A stretch of 64,000 bases of DNA from Diplosphaera chodatii (Eukaryota > Chlorophyta > Trebouxiophyceae > Prasiolales > Stichococcaceae): the NCBI GenBank assembly GCA_032358165.1, contig JAALGY010000039.1, positions 1,364,001 through 1,428,000 of the forward strand, read 5' to 3'. A program made the translations under genes and the position numbers. Shown piece by piece: positions 11,801 through 24,273 of the stretch. Each line of letters opens with the position of its first letter. Position 1 is the first letter of the stretch. The notes under the pieces were generated by a model that saw only the letters and a list, made by a program, of their open reading frames with translations, ran no database searches and was not told where the DNA came from.

Positions 11801-13807
11801 CCGTTACTGGCAATGTGATGTCTAGGCTGCAAAACTGGTATAGCACCCACCAAGGTGATGTCTAGGCTGTAGAACTGGTATAGCACCCACCTGGACGTGG
11901 CGCGGGTCTCCGGGGTTGGTCTGCACAGCGTACTGCTCGCTGCGTGCCGCCTCCACATCGAACATGGGCCGCACCCGCACAACGACCTGCCGATGCAGTG
12001 CTATCTGGTCAGAATGCTCATCGAATCGTTTCACACAGGGCACGAATCTGATGTGCCAGCGCATGTCAAGATTTGTGCTGAGACTGCGCTACACCATGCG
12101 CTTGTTGCACATCATATGAGTACGTCCGCGGTTGCTGGCATCCTTGCACAATCACGCCTGCAGGCAGACGCACCATTAGGTGGTGGCAGAGAGCGTTACC
12201 TTGATGTTGTCGTTGTCGTTGACCTGCCCCACAGGCGCTGCCGCTGCTGCTGCTCGCTTCGACGTGCTGTGGTGCATCGAGACGCCCCTCTGCACAGGTG
12301 AAATACCTTCCAGTAAGAAGGCGTGCTGAGGACTGACTGCAACCAGCAATGGCATGCAGACGTGGACGCGGTACGATATACTCAGGGTTCATGTTCTGAT
12401 CCAATCTGGACACACGCAACACCTTGGCATACATGCCTGCGGAGTGGATGTCCCCGACTTGTGGCCGGGTATGGGGGTTGTGGCACCCCCACGTCGTGAA
12501 GGGGTCGTTGCTCCGCTGCCGCCGCTGCTGCCCTGATATGAGCGGCAGCCACACAATGTATCCAACATGACATGTTGTACTCCCAGATGCTCCTATCCGC
12601 CTGCCAGCCTGATCCTGCCAGAAACCTTCGCTTCCCAGGTGCCATACAAGCAGCCCACCTGCAACCTGCCGCTGGCAGAGTGAGGCGTGCCGTAGCCGCC
12701 CTGCGGCGTGCGCGTGCCCGACATGTGCCCTGACACGATCGGCTGCGGCAGCGGCTGCACAGCAGGCAGAGATGCACTCCTGATCGAACGGTGTGCACAT
12801 CCCAAGTACTCGAAGGACATGGATCAAGCTTCTGCCAGGACTCCACACAACTGCAAGACAACTGTTTGTGTAACTTTGATCTGTAGCGCACACGATGGCA
12901 CACTTCAGCCCTGTCAGGTCAAGCCGAGGAACTCAGGGACACCTGGTGTGCCATGACGCCCTGCTGGTAGGGCTGCTGCTGCCCAGCGCTGCCGTGTTGC
13001 AGCTGCCCTGAGGCGCTGAGGCCTCGACTTGGGCCGCGAGAACCCGCCGGCGACTGCATTGTGCTTCCCGGCTGCCCGTGCTGCGGCGGCATCTGCGGGC
13101 TGCCGAGCTGCTGCTGGCGCTGCTGCTGCGCGAAGCTGATCTGGAACCCTGGCGGGACGGCCGCCTGCTGGACCCCGCTCAAAAGCACACTGTCCGGCGG
13201 CAGGAAGCCGAATGCAGAAGGCTGCATGCCAGGGGCGCTGCCTGGCCCCGGTGGCGGGCCACCAGGACTGGGTCCCATGCTGACGGGCGGCATTTGATAT
13301 TGCATCTGCTGCGGCATTTGCTGCTGCAGCTGACCCTGCGGCGGCATCAGTGCAGGGGAGTGGTGCTGCGGCATCCCCAGCATTGGCATGGCCCCTGGAG
13401 GGTACTGCGGAAATCCTGGCGGCATGGCACCAGGTGGATACGCCGGCGGCAGTCCAGGCGGCCAACCCGGTGGTACCCGCACCCCCGGCCCAAAAGGTGC
13501 CGTTGCGCCGCCGCTGGGACCACCAGAAAGCGGCCGCAGGAATTGCATGCCGGAAGGGAGCTGCGGTTGCAGGTTGCCAGGCTTGGCCGCAATGAAGCCG
13601 GCATTTTGGCCCTGCATGATCAATAGCTCACCCCTTTCAGGCTATCGTAACTTGTAACAACACCTTGTGCAATATCCGAAATGGACGATGCAGCTGACAG
13701 TGCCGTCCCAGCTGTGAGCGCACCTGCTGCGGGGTGGGCGCCCCTCCAGGCTTGCGGCTCTGCTGCCCCGTGAAGCTCGTATGCCTGCTGCCCGGCTTGC
13801 TGGACAT
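5877..13807 (-). CDS. Kinesin motor protein, KIF12-like
   Basis: Twenty-three exons give about 1324 residues, all in frame: 13807-13724, 13611-12943, 12754-12666, 12287-12200, 11986-11891, 11728-11645, 11433-11330, 11086-11037, 10883-10793, 10656-10503, 10294-10178, 10007-9864, 9707-9597, 9444-9319, 9112-9002, 8866-8567, 8437-8344, 8202-8009, 7801-7745, 7529-7454, 7324-7231, 7031-6715, 6601-5877. Residues 1-310 are a Pro/Gly/Gln/Met-rich extension. The motor spans about 311-669: VVVRVRP start, P-loop GQTGSGKT 398-405, switch I with SSRSH 523-527, switch II DLAGSER 558-564. [11 protein letters not shown] after the alpha-2/L5 region is typical of KIF12. Heptad-like helical segments follow, then a disordered Ala/Asp/Ser-rich acidic tail. 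Introns after 9864 and 7231 use GC donors. It should move on microtubules by ATP hydrolysis. The C-terminal exon frames are less certain than the motor. Confidence 0.88.
7168..7186. repeat. Short telomere-like motif in an intron
   Basis: TAAACCCTAAACCCTG holds barely two copies of the plant/algal telomere unit CCCTAAA. It lies in the kinesin intron after the exon ending at 7231. It is too short to be called a telomeric tract. Confidence 0.4.
11815..11890. repeat. 40-bp tandem duplication carrying a splice donor
   Basis: Two 36-bp copies (11815-11850 and 11855-11890, two mismatches) start with GTGATGTCTAGG and end with AGCACCCAC. On the minus strand each copy begins with GTGGGTGCTATACC. The copy next to the exon ending at 11891 is the splice donor of the first kinesin motor exon, so the intron contains a spare donor. 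Confidence 0.9.
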
Positions 13808-14547
13808 CACAATACACGCACTAGCTCGCTGACGTGAGTCGACACCGAGGGGTGAGGGTTGACAAGCCTCAAAGGTTCAGCAGGTGACAGGGCACGTGTT
13901 GAGGATAGTACGCATCATCGAGTGTGGCAAGCCGCAGACTTTATTGATTGAGATATCGATAACGTCTTCTCAGTGTCGGAATGATAAATGTGCTCATGCT
14001 CGGCACCAAGCTGACCGAGAAAAGTGACCAGACAACTGTCTGCGAAGCACGCATCGACGGCCTGTTTGGCAGAGCGGCCCCAATCCAATATGATGAGTCA
14101 GATATACAGTCCGGTGTTCTGGAGGTAACATCGAAACCGCTGGGTCAGGTCTTGCGCTGTCGATGCTGCAGGCGCGCACTGGCGAAGGGGTGGAAGTGCG
14201 CGCCGGGGGCCGCTGCGCGCTGCACTCCTGCAGTGCAGCTGGCTCACAAGTGCATTTGCCGCTGGGGACGATAACGTTACATCCCGTGACTTGTTGTGGT
14301 CTTAACGTATGTTGCTGACCCGTTCTGCCTGATCAGGCTGTGCACTGTGCAACAAAGGCAACCAAATGCTGCACCGATGACCTGCTTGTCAAAAGCACGC
14401 AGCTTCAGCCCGGCGATCGTGGCAGTCAGCTAAGTACTGCAGCAGTTCCAGAGCATAGCACAATCTTAGCTTCCGGCAAAAGCTGCTTTTATTGAGGGAG
14501 CAGACCATAGCGGCCTTGAGGTTCCCAGGCGAGGATAGCGGGCTGCC
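13808..14547. promoter_or_regulatory. Divergent intergenic region, kinesin / TBC GAP
   Basis: About 740 bp separates the start codons of the kinesin gene (minus) and the TBC gene (plus), so it must hold both promoters and 5' leaders. It is less GC-rich than the exons. No defined motif was identified. Confidence 0.5.
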
Positions 14548-17500
14548 ATGGCCAGCGATGAGGCCGGCAGCCCCGCAAAAGCAAGCTTCGGCAGCGCCAG
14601 CATGCAGTCCGTGCGCAGGTGGGCCGGCTGCAGCTGCTACTGGTGGTTATGGGCAACACCCGAACTTGCGCAATGCAGGGCATGCCTTCACGTGTAATGC
14701 CTGAACCGATGCTCTTGACTCACAAGTCATGAAGTCTGCTGCAGCCGTGGCTCATAGATCATGGCCGCACTTTCCCACACTTGCCAGGTCGTGTTGACCA
14801 CGACCCTTTTCAGGAATTGCCGCATACGGTATAAACTATCACACTCCTTCCTTTCACGCAGCTTTCTGAAGGGGCGCAGCCTACCAGGCACCGTGCGCCT
14901 GAGCCGCACTGATAGGGCGACCGTGCGCGACAGCAGCGCTGCTGGAACGGCACAGTCGCCGCCGAATGCAGGGCCGGCAGCACGGGCGTCGGATGGCGCC
15001 CCCGCAGCTCCGTCCACAGCACAGCCTGACACGGCGCACGTGAGCATACGCTGATCCACCGATCATCCAGAACTGGTGTCGAAGCCTGCCCGGGTGGCAT
15101 GGGCAGCAGTGATAGTGTGTTGTATCACAAAGCCTGCTCTGCTTGGTCACAGCTGCCGTCTACTGCTGCCACCTGGAGCTGCCCTTGATCTCGACTCTGA
15201 ATGTGCCCTTGCAGCTGAACTCTGCACCTGTCTCGCGGACCAGCAGCGCAGCGTCACAGCTGGCACGGGAAGCGGCGGCAGCAAAAGCCTCATCTGCTGG
15301 TGGCGCCACAGCAAATGGCGCCACCTCCCCTGGGAGCGGCCCGGCCTCACCAGCTGTCGGCAGCCTCGTAGCAGCCGAGCAAGGTAGGCCCCGGCCAGCG
15401 GGCTCCTCCAGCTTCCAGCAAAATAGTACTGTCATGGAGCACGTCATGCTGCATGGGCATGCACCGTGGAACCATCAGCATGGACGAGCATGAGCTTCAC
15501 TGTTGTGCAGAGCCGGTGGCAGCGGCGCCGAAGTACACAGCGCGGCTGGAGAAGTTCCAGCGGATACTCGGCGAGCGTGTGGTACGCACACCTATCACTC
15601 GAGCTGCTCCGCTGCGGCCGCCACTCGCACGCAACAGCATGTTCAGCACTCGCAGGGAGCGGGCCACCTCTGGCGCCACCATGTAATCCTCGCAGCCTGC
15701 GGCTCTGCCATGTATTGATGCCTTGGTGACCAATGGGAGCGCATGCTCAATGGGGCCTGTAGGTGGACCTGGACACGCTGCGGGAGGCGACGTGGAGCGG
15801 GTGCCCGCCGCCGCTGCGCGCCGACTGCTGGCGCCTGCTGCTCGGCTACCTGCCCCCCTCCCGCGACCGCAGGTGCCGCCCGAACTGCGGACCATCCTTG
15901 GGCAGGTCTCGGTGGTGTACCGGGCAGCCCCTTCTGTGCAGCAGCAGAATATTTGTGCGCTGCGATACACAGTTGGTTTGATGGACATTGGATACCCACG
16001 TGTGGATAGGGAGGCCATGCTGGCGCGGAAGCGGCGGGAGTACAGGGACTACCTGCCGCAATTCTACGACATCCCGCCCGCGGAGCGCACAGAGGACGAG
16101 GCCAACGCTCTGCGGCAGGTACAGGACATGTGATGCCAGCAGAACTCCGCACTCCAGAGTGTGTACCAAATGGTGTGACCAGGCGCTCATCAGTGCCGCC
16201 CTGCACGGCTGCACAGACTGCCAGCCGGCTGGTGCGCCCCTGTGCAAGCGGGCGCGCGTGAACAGCAGCGGCGGGGACCAGCAAGCTAAGATGCGTGTGT
16301 CATTGCCCCAGGTGGTCGTGGACGTGCCGCGCACAGCACCAGAGGTGGCGTTCTTCCATCAGTCTCCAGTACAGAAGAGTTTGGAGCGCATCCTGTACAT
16401 CTGGGGTGTCAGGTGAGGAGTGTGAGACCAGACCTGTTGCTGCATCAGCGCGAGCGCACAGCTGCACTGGGCTCCGAGCTGAGCGGGGCAAATTGCACTG
16501 CTGCTGCAAGCGTGTTACTACACGGCTTGCAGAAAGTGTCATTGTCCTGGTGGGGGCACCCATCATGTCTGGGCATCCAGGCCTTGACCGCTGGCTAATG
16601 CCCCTGGCCAATGTCACAGGCGCCCTTCATACGCAACAGTTACTGATACTCAGGCCCTGCTCCCCGTTTGCAGGCACCCCGCCAGCGGCTACGTGCAGGG
16701 CATCAACGACCTGGTGACGCCCTTCCTGGCAGTGTTCCTGGGCGAGCACTTCACGCGCGAGCAGCCCCTGGCGTCCTGGGACATCGCCAGCATCTCAGAC
16801 GAACAGATGCTGGAGGTGCTTTTAGCAGACCCCATCAGCTGCTCGGGCCATGTCCACCTCGCAGGCCACACATCGAACGCGTGCAGCTCCGGCCAGGCAG
16901 ACATGACTTTCGATAGTGGAGGCTGGTACGCATTTTCACTGTGCCTTGCACTGCCAGGTGGAGGCGGACAGCTACTGGTGCCTGTGCAAGCTGCTGGACG
17001 GCATCCAGGACCACTACACATATGCGCAGCCCGGCATCCAGCGGACGGTGTTCCACCTGAAGGAGCTTGTCAGGTGAGGATGACGCGGGGACGCAGACCC
17101 ACTTCTCACAGCTATTGCGTAGCCAATGTCACATTCATATGCGTTTGCGTGATGCTCACCATTCATCAGACAAGCAAGCAGCTAGGCAGGCAATGCGATG
17201 GCTCCTGCAACTGTACTGCACCCTTTGTCCCCTGACCTGCATCAATCATCAACCGCTGGGCGTCTGTGCCGCAGGAGGATAGATGAGCCTGTGGCGAGGC
17301 ACCTGGACAGCGAGAGCGTCGACTTCCTGCAGTTTTCCTTCCGGTGAGGCAGCGTGACACATTCTTGAGTTAGACCCCGACCGTGTACACAGCAGCTGCA
17401 ACGAGGCGCTGTTTGGTGGCCATCGTTGCACCCTTGATAGGACAGGACATGACCTGCTGTGAGGCAACAAGGACACTGCAGATATGATGCTCCTCTGTTG

Positions 17501-17930
17501 TCCTGCAGCTGGATCAACTGCCTGCTCATCAGGGAGGTGCCCTTCAGCCTGGCGACGCGGCTGTGGGACACCTACCTGGCAGAGGGCAGCCGCCTGAAGG
17601 GCTTCCTCATCTACGTCGCAGCCGCGTTCCTGCTGTCGTGGTCCGGGCCCCTGCGCACCATGGACTTCCAGGTACAACTGAAGCGCTGTGCAGTCACAGT
17701 ACGGGATCCGTTGCAGCGTGGAGCCAGGCAGCAGCTTAGGTGGGGAGGCGCACAGCATGCGGGGGTCCCATGCTGACCACCGGCGTTGCGCGACGCAGGA
17801 GATTGTGTTGTTTCTGCAAAAGCCGTCGACCGCCGAGTGGGGCGACAAGGACATCGAGTCGGTGCTGGCGCGCGCGTACCTGTGGCGCGCCAGCTTCGGC
17901 GACGCGCGCAGCCACCTGACGGAGCGGTGA
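14548..17930 (+). CDS. TBC-domain Rab GTPase-activating protein, TBC1D22-like
   Basis: Twelve exons give 476 residues with consistent phase: 14548-14618, 14862-15039, 15215-15383, 15511-15581, 15763-15872, 16010-16118, 16312-16412, 16674-16815, 16958-17073, 17275-17343, 17509-17671, 17799-17930. A Ser/Ala/Pro-rich N-terminal third precedes the TBC fold, which begins with the YTARLEKFQRIL helix and LREATWSGCPPPLRADCW. Both catalytic fingers are present: the Arg finger in VDVPRT (R243, IxxDxxR pattern) and the Gln finger in YVQG (Q278), so it should be an active GAP. WINCLLIREVPFSLATRLWDTYL follows the TBC1D22 pattern. It should stimulate GTP hydrolysis by a Rab at Golgi or endosomal membranes; the partner is unknown. 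The ATG at 14548 is chosen because its short exon joins the next one in frame. Confidence 0.9.
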
Positions 17931-18359
17931 CGGCGGAGCAGGCAGCGGGGCGGGTTGGCGGCGTGCTGAGCGGCGCACTTTCATTGCGCATATGGGCAGT
18001 TGCGCGGCTAAAGACTGGACGCTGCCCTGCTGCTGGGGGCGGGAGCTGAAGTGGTCAGAAGCACTCTTTGCTGTCTGCCAAAGTGCCTTCAATTTGATGC
18101 CGACGCACACACGACCCACCCACGCGTGCTGAAGGCTCAATCAACACAGCTACCCTCCCATTCACATCACCTAATGTGCCACCAAGGCAGCACCCTTGCC
18201 GCCAGGAACTCGAATTCTGCGCTCATCCATTGTTGCCGCGGGTGCTGACTCCTTCGCCTGCTTGTGCATCGAGTGTACCAGCGCGGCATTTCCTGAGGCC
18301 TCCATAGTCAGCAAACGCACGCCAAGCAGGATTTACTCCGCGATCCGTCAACCGCCACC
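17931..18359. other. Spacer between TBC GAP and TspO genes
   Basis: This tandem-orientation spacer must hold the TBC 3' UTR and the TspO promoter. No motif was recognised. Confidence 0.5.
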
Positions 18360-20428
18360 ATGGTGAAGCTCAACCTGCCGCCGGAGACACGGTCGTTGGT
18401 GAGCCGTCCCCGTGTGATCTGGCAAGCCGCGCCGGCCAAATACCTTTGTTCACGACGTCAAGTGGCAACCCTTTGCACTTGTCATGATGCCCTGATAAAT
18501 CAGTCAAACTCTGATTGGCAATCATCGCGCGACCAGTGAGCCCACCAGCATGCTGTGCCGTCCAGCTGTCCCTGCCGATCAGGCTGGCAACACTGCCAAA
18601 CAGCAGCAAATTTCTCAGCGTGGTCTCTTTGGACATCTCATGGCTTAAACGGCCCGAAGCTCATTCGTGCTCACTGATCACTGATGTGAGCAGGTGGCGT
18701 ACGTGGGCGGCCCCATGGCGGTGGCGCAGGCCATCTCCGTGTTGGCGCTGCCGCACATCCAGGGCTGGTGCGTATATGCATCATAGCGCCCATGCGTGGC
18801 AATAGACCATACATGACCCAGTGGTGTCACACAAGCAGCAGGGTGCAACCATCACCCACTGTGCTGTGCAACAGGTACAACCGGCTGAAGAAGCCCGAGT
18901 GGACGCCGCCGAAGATCGTCTTCGGCCCCATGTGGGCGGTCATGTACGCGGCGCAGGGCTATGCGGGCTGGCGAGTGCTGCATCAGGCGAGCGTGGCTGC
19001 TGCATGTCATCTGCAGTAAACTCTATCATATCATCCATCACCATCGTTGCTGCTGCTCGACTTGATGCGCCGTGTTGGCTGAGCTGCCTGGTTCACTGCA
19101 TGCGGGCACGTGAACCAGACAGCCCGGTACCTGTGCATGGCCAACTGATAATAGCATATGCTGATCACATCATGTGCATGTGCTCACAGCAAGGCGTGCG
19201 CGGCCTGGCAGCCAAGCTGTGGGGCGCACAGCTGGCGCTCAACTTCGCGTGGTGAGTCGCGGGCGGTGTCATGGCAGGGTCATGTTGCCAGCATGGCAGC
19301 GGTGTCGGCAGCAAGCGCATAAGGCTCCTCGCATGCTGGCGCCTGCACTAGCATGGTCCTCTGTGAAGCCTGCAATTGTATGGTTCTTGCCACTCTGCAA
19401 GCAGCACCATGTGAGGCAGAACACCAGGGTGCATGGAATGGAAACTGCACTGCAGGGCCCCTGTTCTTCAATGCGCACAAGCTGAAGGTCGCCCTCGGAG
19501 ACATCCTGGGTGCGCCTGCAGCACACCTGGGAAACAGCAAATGTTGCCACCACGAGCGCCTCCCAGATTGCTGGAACGAGCAGCCGTGCATACACCACCT
19601 GCTGAACTCGAGTCGCTACACCTGGCCTGTGGCAACGCTTTCCACATGCTCGTCTGGGGCCTTGGCCTACCAGACGGAAGCTCGACAGCAGGCTGCCCTG
19701 CTGACATACTGATGGTGCCATGCATCTGCCTCCCTGCAGCACTGGACCTGGCCATCGCCCTCACGGCGCTGCAGTTCAACAAGCACGACCGCAAGGCCGC
19801 GGCGCTTCTGCTGCCCTACCTGGCCTGGTGCACACCTCACACCTGTGCATGTCGCACCGCATATGGATGAAATGACAGTGCGCTTGCTATGACTGGGCAT
19901 GCAACGCTCATCAGTGTCAGGCACATGCGCCTGTGCAGTGATGGCTTCAGAGTGAACATCGGTCTTATGTCCAGCCACACCTGATGTTGACCTGCTGACC
20001 AGGATGTTTGTTCCACGGCAGGACCACCTATGCCACCGCGCTGAATTACAAGATCATGACCGACAACCCGCCGCAGGTATGCGAACGCCACAGTTTGAAT
20101 GCCCATGGAGACTGCGTTGAACACGTCACGCCAGCCTTGAGGTCCAGCCTTGCATTTCCTGCACAAGAGCCTACCCAGCGGACGCCGAGCAGCTTCCACT
20201 GCTTCCACTCCGAAGCTCGGTCTACAGAAATGGTTGCAGAGCTGGTGAGTCCATGCCCCGACGGCTGGGGTTGTCCAATCTGTTGCGATTGCCTGTGCAA
20301 TGGTGGCTGCACAGGGCAGCCCAGAGGAGCTGCGGCACGCGGCGGAGGTCAACGCCGCCGACGCAGTTGCGGCCGGCAAGGTGGAGCCGGGTGTGTCGTA
20401 CGCCCAGAAGGCAAAGGCAGCAGCTTGA
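18360..20428 (+). CDS. TspO/MBR family membrane protein (translocator protein)
   Basis: Exons: 18360-18398, 18694-18767, 18875-18986, 19190-19251, 19456-19509, 19740-19827, 20022-20076, 20315-20428. The protein is about 199 residues. The signature five-helix, Trp-rich TspO sequence is clear: YNRLKKPEWTPPKIVFGPMW, then LNFAW, PLFFNAHKLKVAL, ALDLAIALTALQFN and a terminal ATALNYKIM. TspO proteins bind tetrapyrroles and sterols in mitochondrial, ER or Golgi membranes and take part in stress responses. After the last helix there is a charged tail beginning GSPEELRHAAEVN. The intron after 18986 uses a GC donor. The join 19251/19456 is one base out of frame with canonical sites (exon 4 ends in phase 2, exon 5 needs phase 1), so a non-canonical splice or a sequence error is likely there. 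A partial paralogue lies at 63549-64000. Confidence 0.85.
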
Positions 20429-21168
20429 TGGGCGGCTTTGGTGATGGCAAGGGCAACCGGCAGACGGAGGCTGGGGCGGCTGCTGCCGGTGGTGCACCGG
20501 GGTCGGGTTCCTTGCAGGTCGACATTGCAAGCACTTGCAGAGGGGCAGCTGGCAGGGCAGTTTGACAACTGCGACACACAGCAGACAGCGACTCAGGGAG
20601 ACATGCGCATCAGTCAGCTACTTGCCGACCTCAGCGGCACATTCAACTGTTCCGGCATGGTGAGAGTTTCAGGTTTGACAGTGAGGCACAGAAGCAGGAA
20701 GCATATACTGTGCCTTTCGTGCAAATCACTATGCATGAAGGGATTCCATGATGGTACTGCTAGCACGTACCAATTCAGTCTTGCCTTCCTCAGCACACTG
20801 ACATCTGGCTTGTAGTTTGCGCACTTATTGTGTGGGGTTTCAAAGCAATGTTTGCCATCGGTGACATTAAACAGGTACAATGTGTAATCAACTCTGTGAC
20901 GAACCCTACGCACACGGCCAGTGAGCAAGGCTCAATGTAACACAATACATGAGCTGAGCCTCACGAATGGCTGCAACACTAGCAGTACCATACCAGACAT
21001 GCTTGTACAGCGGGCGAGAATTTGACAGCACACTCTACTCGGGATCTCTGTGGCAGATAGTTATGCAATCCCCTGAAGCGCCCTGCAGGCCTTGCCGTCG
21101 CAGCTGATAATCAGGTGTGCGGCGGCGGCAGCTGCACTTCTGACCCGCCGCCGCCGCATCTAGCCCCG
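20429..21168. other. Spacer between convergent genes
   Basis: The 3' ends of the TspO gene (plus) and the GT15-like gene (minus) meet here. Long open stretches on both strands have no motif support and no consistent splicing. Confidence 0.5.
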
Positions 21169-24100
21169 TCAACAAGCCTTTGAAGGGTGGCGCTGCTCGA
21201 TGGGTAGCAGCGAGAAGTTGCCAGGCGGCACGAAGACCTGCACAGACAAAATTAGATAGCACTTCTGCCGGAAGTTTTGCTGCAGTCCTTTGTGCGAAGC
21301 CGGCAACTGGGTTCTTCATGTATCCTACTTGGGACATATCTTGGCAGTTTGGGGTCGAAACACACCTGCCATACCATGGCCTGCACCGCCTGCTCCTGCC
21401 ACCGCAGCCGAAAGTGCGCCCCGGTGCTGACCACCAGCTGTATATACCTGTACAACACCGCCGAAACTGCAATCGGAACTGCAGCATGCTGAATGTGGAA
21501 AGAACAGCTGATCATCAGACGCGGCCAGCGCAGAAGGTTTCCTCCTTTGGGCGGATGTGGATTAGACAACCATACTGATGAGAAGCAGCTAAACCGCTTG
21601 GTTTGTGCATGTGCTCACCGCTGCACCACAGGCTGCAGCCAGAAGCCGACATCAACCATGACGCAGTTGCCCCACAGGATGGTGCGGTTCCACCCGTGGC
21701 CGCTGCCTGCGCCAGTAAAATGTGCAGACATGGGATCAGAAGCGGGTGCATGCCAACACAATGGCAGCAGCGATGCCATCCTCAATTGAGGCCGCTGCAG
21801 GCCCATGACTTGATTTGATTGGTGTTGGCCTGGGACACGATGACCACAAAGTTTCTCGTCTCTCACTGTCAGCTGTGATGAGGCCCTGGCGGTCGCGGGG
21901 CCGGCAGTAGCTGTACAGCGTCTGCGGCGCCAGACCCTCGTCCTCCAGGAAGAACCCCGTCAGCTCCGGCAGCCCTGCAGCAGTGGGACGCACTGATAGG
22001 GTTCAAGGGCACGACCCCACCAGACGCAAACCAGCTAGGCGTCCTCCGCAGACGACTACGAATGTGCACGCTCCGCACCAAATGATGCAGCGGGAGCGAC
22101 CGGCTTGCCAGATGATGCTGGGGGTCGGGTCATGAACATGGCAACCATGTCATGCTTCTACCACAACCGACAGCCCTACAGTATGCGGTGAGGTGAGTGG
22201 ACAGCTTGCCGTATGTACAGCTGGCAGGCAGTGCGCCGACCTGCGGTGACGGAGGCGGGGTCGTGCCGTGTCTCATGAGCGGCCATGAGCAGGCCCCGCT
22301 CGCGCATGTGCGCTGCCAGGTCGAATTTCACGGGCCGCACCAGCCGCGAGTCGTCGTCCGTCTGCCACAGGTATTTGTACCCCAGATGGCCTGCATGCGC
22401 CAGGGCATCAGGCTCGGCAGCAGTTGCATATGCCATTCTTTTGCCAACGTAGTGACACAAAGCATGCGCCACCAGAATACAGGAATCGTGCTGGAGCTCC
22501 GCACTGTTCAGATGCGGGTCTGTTGCGATAGGAACCGACGCCAGCAGTGCGCTCAACAAACGATGCATCATTGTGCAGTTTGCAGCACGACCGGCCAGTG
22601 CCTGAGCGTTGCCACCTGCAAACTCGAACTGGAACAGCAGGCGCCAGTTCCCCATGCGGCGGTAGTTCTCCGACTTGGTAGTCCTCCAAGCGCTGCGGTC
22701 CCTGGCCTGCACATTCCGGGGATCATTGACCACAAAACGACAGAGGGTGCAGCGATGCTGCCGGCGCACACAACGCAGAAACGCCCTGACTTGCGAACCC
22801 TTGAGCAGGCAGCCTGCATTGCCTCTCTGACACCACACAAGGTCGATTCACATGCGGACATCCTACGGTGCCCGGTCAGTACACTGGATATATCTTGATG
22901 CTCGATCACTGCGGGACGACATCGAAGCGGCGGTTGGGCGCTACCTGCGGCGGCGTCACCCAGTGCTCGTCGTACGCCATGAAGAAGATGTTGGCGGCCT
23001 TGGACTTGCCCGGGCAGCGGTGCAGGGCAAAGGCGCTGGCGCTGTTGTTGGCGGAAAAAATGAACAGGTCCGCCGGCGTGTCACGGAACACCTGCAGCGG
23101 TGCATGCCGAACTGGCAGCAGGTGATGGGCACGCATGTCCCCTGGTTTCCAAGGCGTGCTAGGTGTGACGAGCCCCTGATGTGCGCAGCTGCTAGGGACA
23201 GCTGCTGACGCAACACACCTGCTTCTGCATGTTGCTGATGGCGCAGCACAGCCGCTCGCGGTGCCCGCTGAGCAGGGGAATGAACATTCTGCCTGCAGCG
23301 CCTGCAAAAGAGCAGCAGCACCGCCATTCGAAAGGTTTGTGGCAGCAGGCAAGATGGGCTGCCAACTGTATCCATGCTGATCCATGGGTACCATTCTGCT
23401 CGAGCGGGTGCACACGCCTGACACTCTTGCACCAGTTGTCCGGATAACCAGCTAGGGGCTTGCCAGGCTGCTCACCTGTGCTGCGATTGCCAAGGAGTGC
23501 CCTTGCTCGTGTGACGGACTGGCACACTGTGCCGCCGCTCTGCAGGCATGCAGCATCCGGCTGCACAGGCGCCCGGGCCTCTGCCGCAGCCGCAGTCAGA
23601 TCCGCCTTCAGAATCGGATTGAAGGTGTTGTGGTCCGGATCGACGCCGATGGAGGCCGCGAGGTCTGCCGCCAGCTCTGCCACGGGCGCCGGCCCTGTAG
23701 TGCCCGTCGGGTCGGCGCCCAGCGCCGGTGCAACCGCTGCCGGTGCTGAAGCTAGCCCCAATGCTGCCGTCAGAGGCACCGACAAGGGTGCCGGTGCGTC
23801 AGAGCTGGCTGGCTCTGGCGCGGGCTGGGGCACCGCTGATGTATCCTGCTGCGGTCGCGGCTGCGGCTGCTGCGTGTCTAATTCAGTCTTTACATTTGCG
23901 GAGACGTCGTCTGCTGGCTTGCCTACATCTGCATGCAGTAAAGCGTTTGTACATCTGACCTGCCCTTGTTACCCTCCAAAACACGCAATGAATCCTAAGG
24001 GCGTCCCAAAGTGGTCTCGGGAACAGGGAACAGCGTTTGCCCGCATGGTTGGTTGTTTTCACCACCCGGCGCTAGCATGCGCAGAGGCGATGCACCACTT

Positions 24101-24273
24101 TCACCTCGCCGATGATGGACGCGGAGCGGTTGTGACAGCACCAGCTTGGATGTCACCGGTCCACACTGCCAGAGCTGGGGCTGCACCACCGACAGCAGCA
24201 GCAGCGCTGCGGTCGCCGCCACTGCGCCCGATAGCACAAGTGTGGCCGCCCTGAAGGCTGCGCGACCGTCCAT
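21169..24273 (-). CDS. GT15-like (KRE2/MNT1 type) alpha-mannosyltransferase
   Basis: Ten exons give 474 residues, all in frame: 24273-24105, 23922-23476, 23292-23219, 23091-22945, 22706-22616, 22390-22241, 21974-21867, 21706-21619, 21447-21366, 21237-21169. A single hydrophobic segment at about residues 5-30 and a Pro/Ala/Gln-rich stem (to about 205) give the type II layout of Golgi glycosyltransferases. The catalytic part follows the GT15 order: YRRMGNWRLLFQFEF, then YKYLWQTDDDSRL with an acidic D321-D323 cluster in the place of the family's YYWRVEPDV, then WGNCVMVDVGFWLQP and a final block matching the family's pattern before the C-terminus. GT15 enzymes transfer mannose from GDP-Man to glycans. 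Divergence from the fungal motifs leaves donor and acceptor uncertain. It is head-to-head with another glycosyltransferase. Confidence 0.72.

Noticed and set aside
19837..20577. A 246-codon open frame on the minus strand
   Set aside because: It overlaps well-supported TspO exons on the plus strand and shows no family motif.
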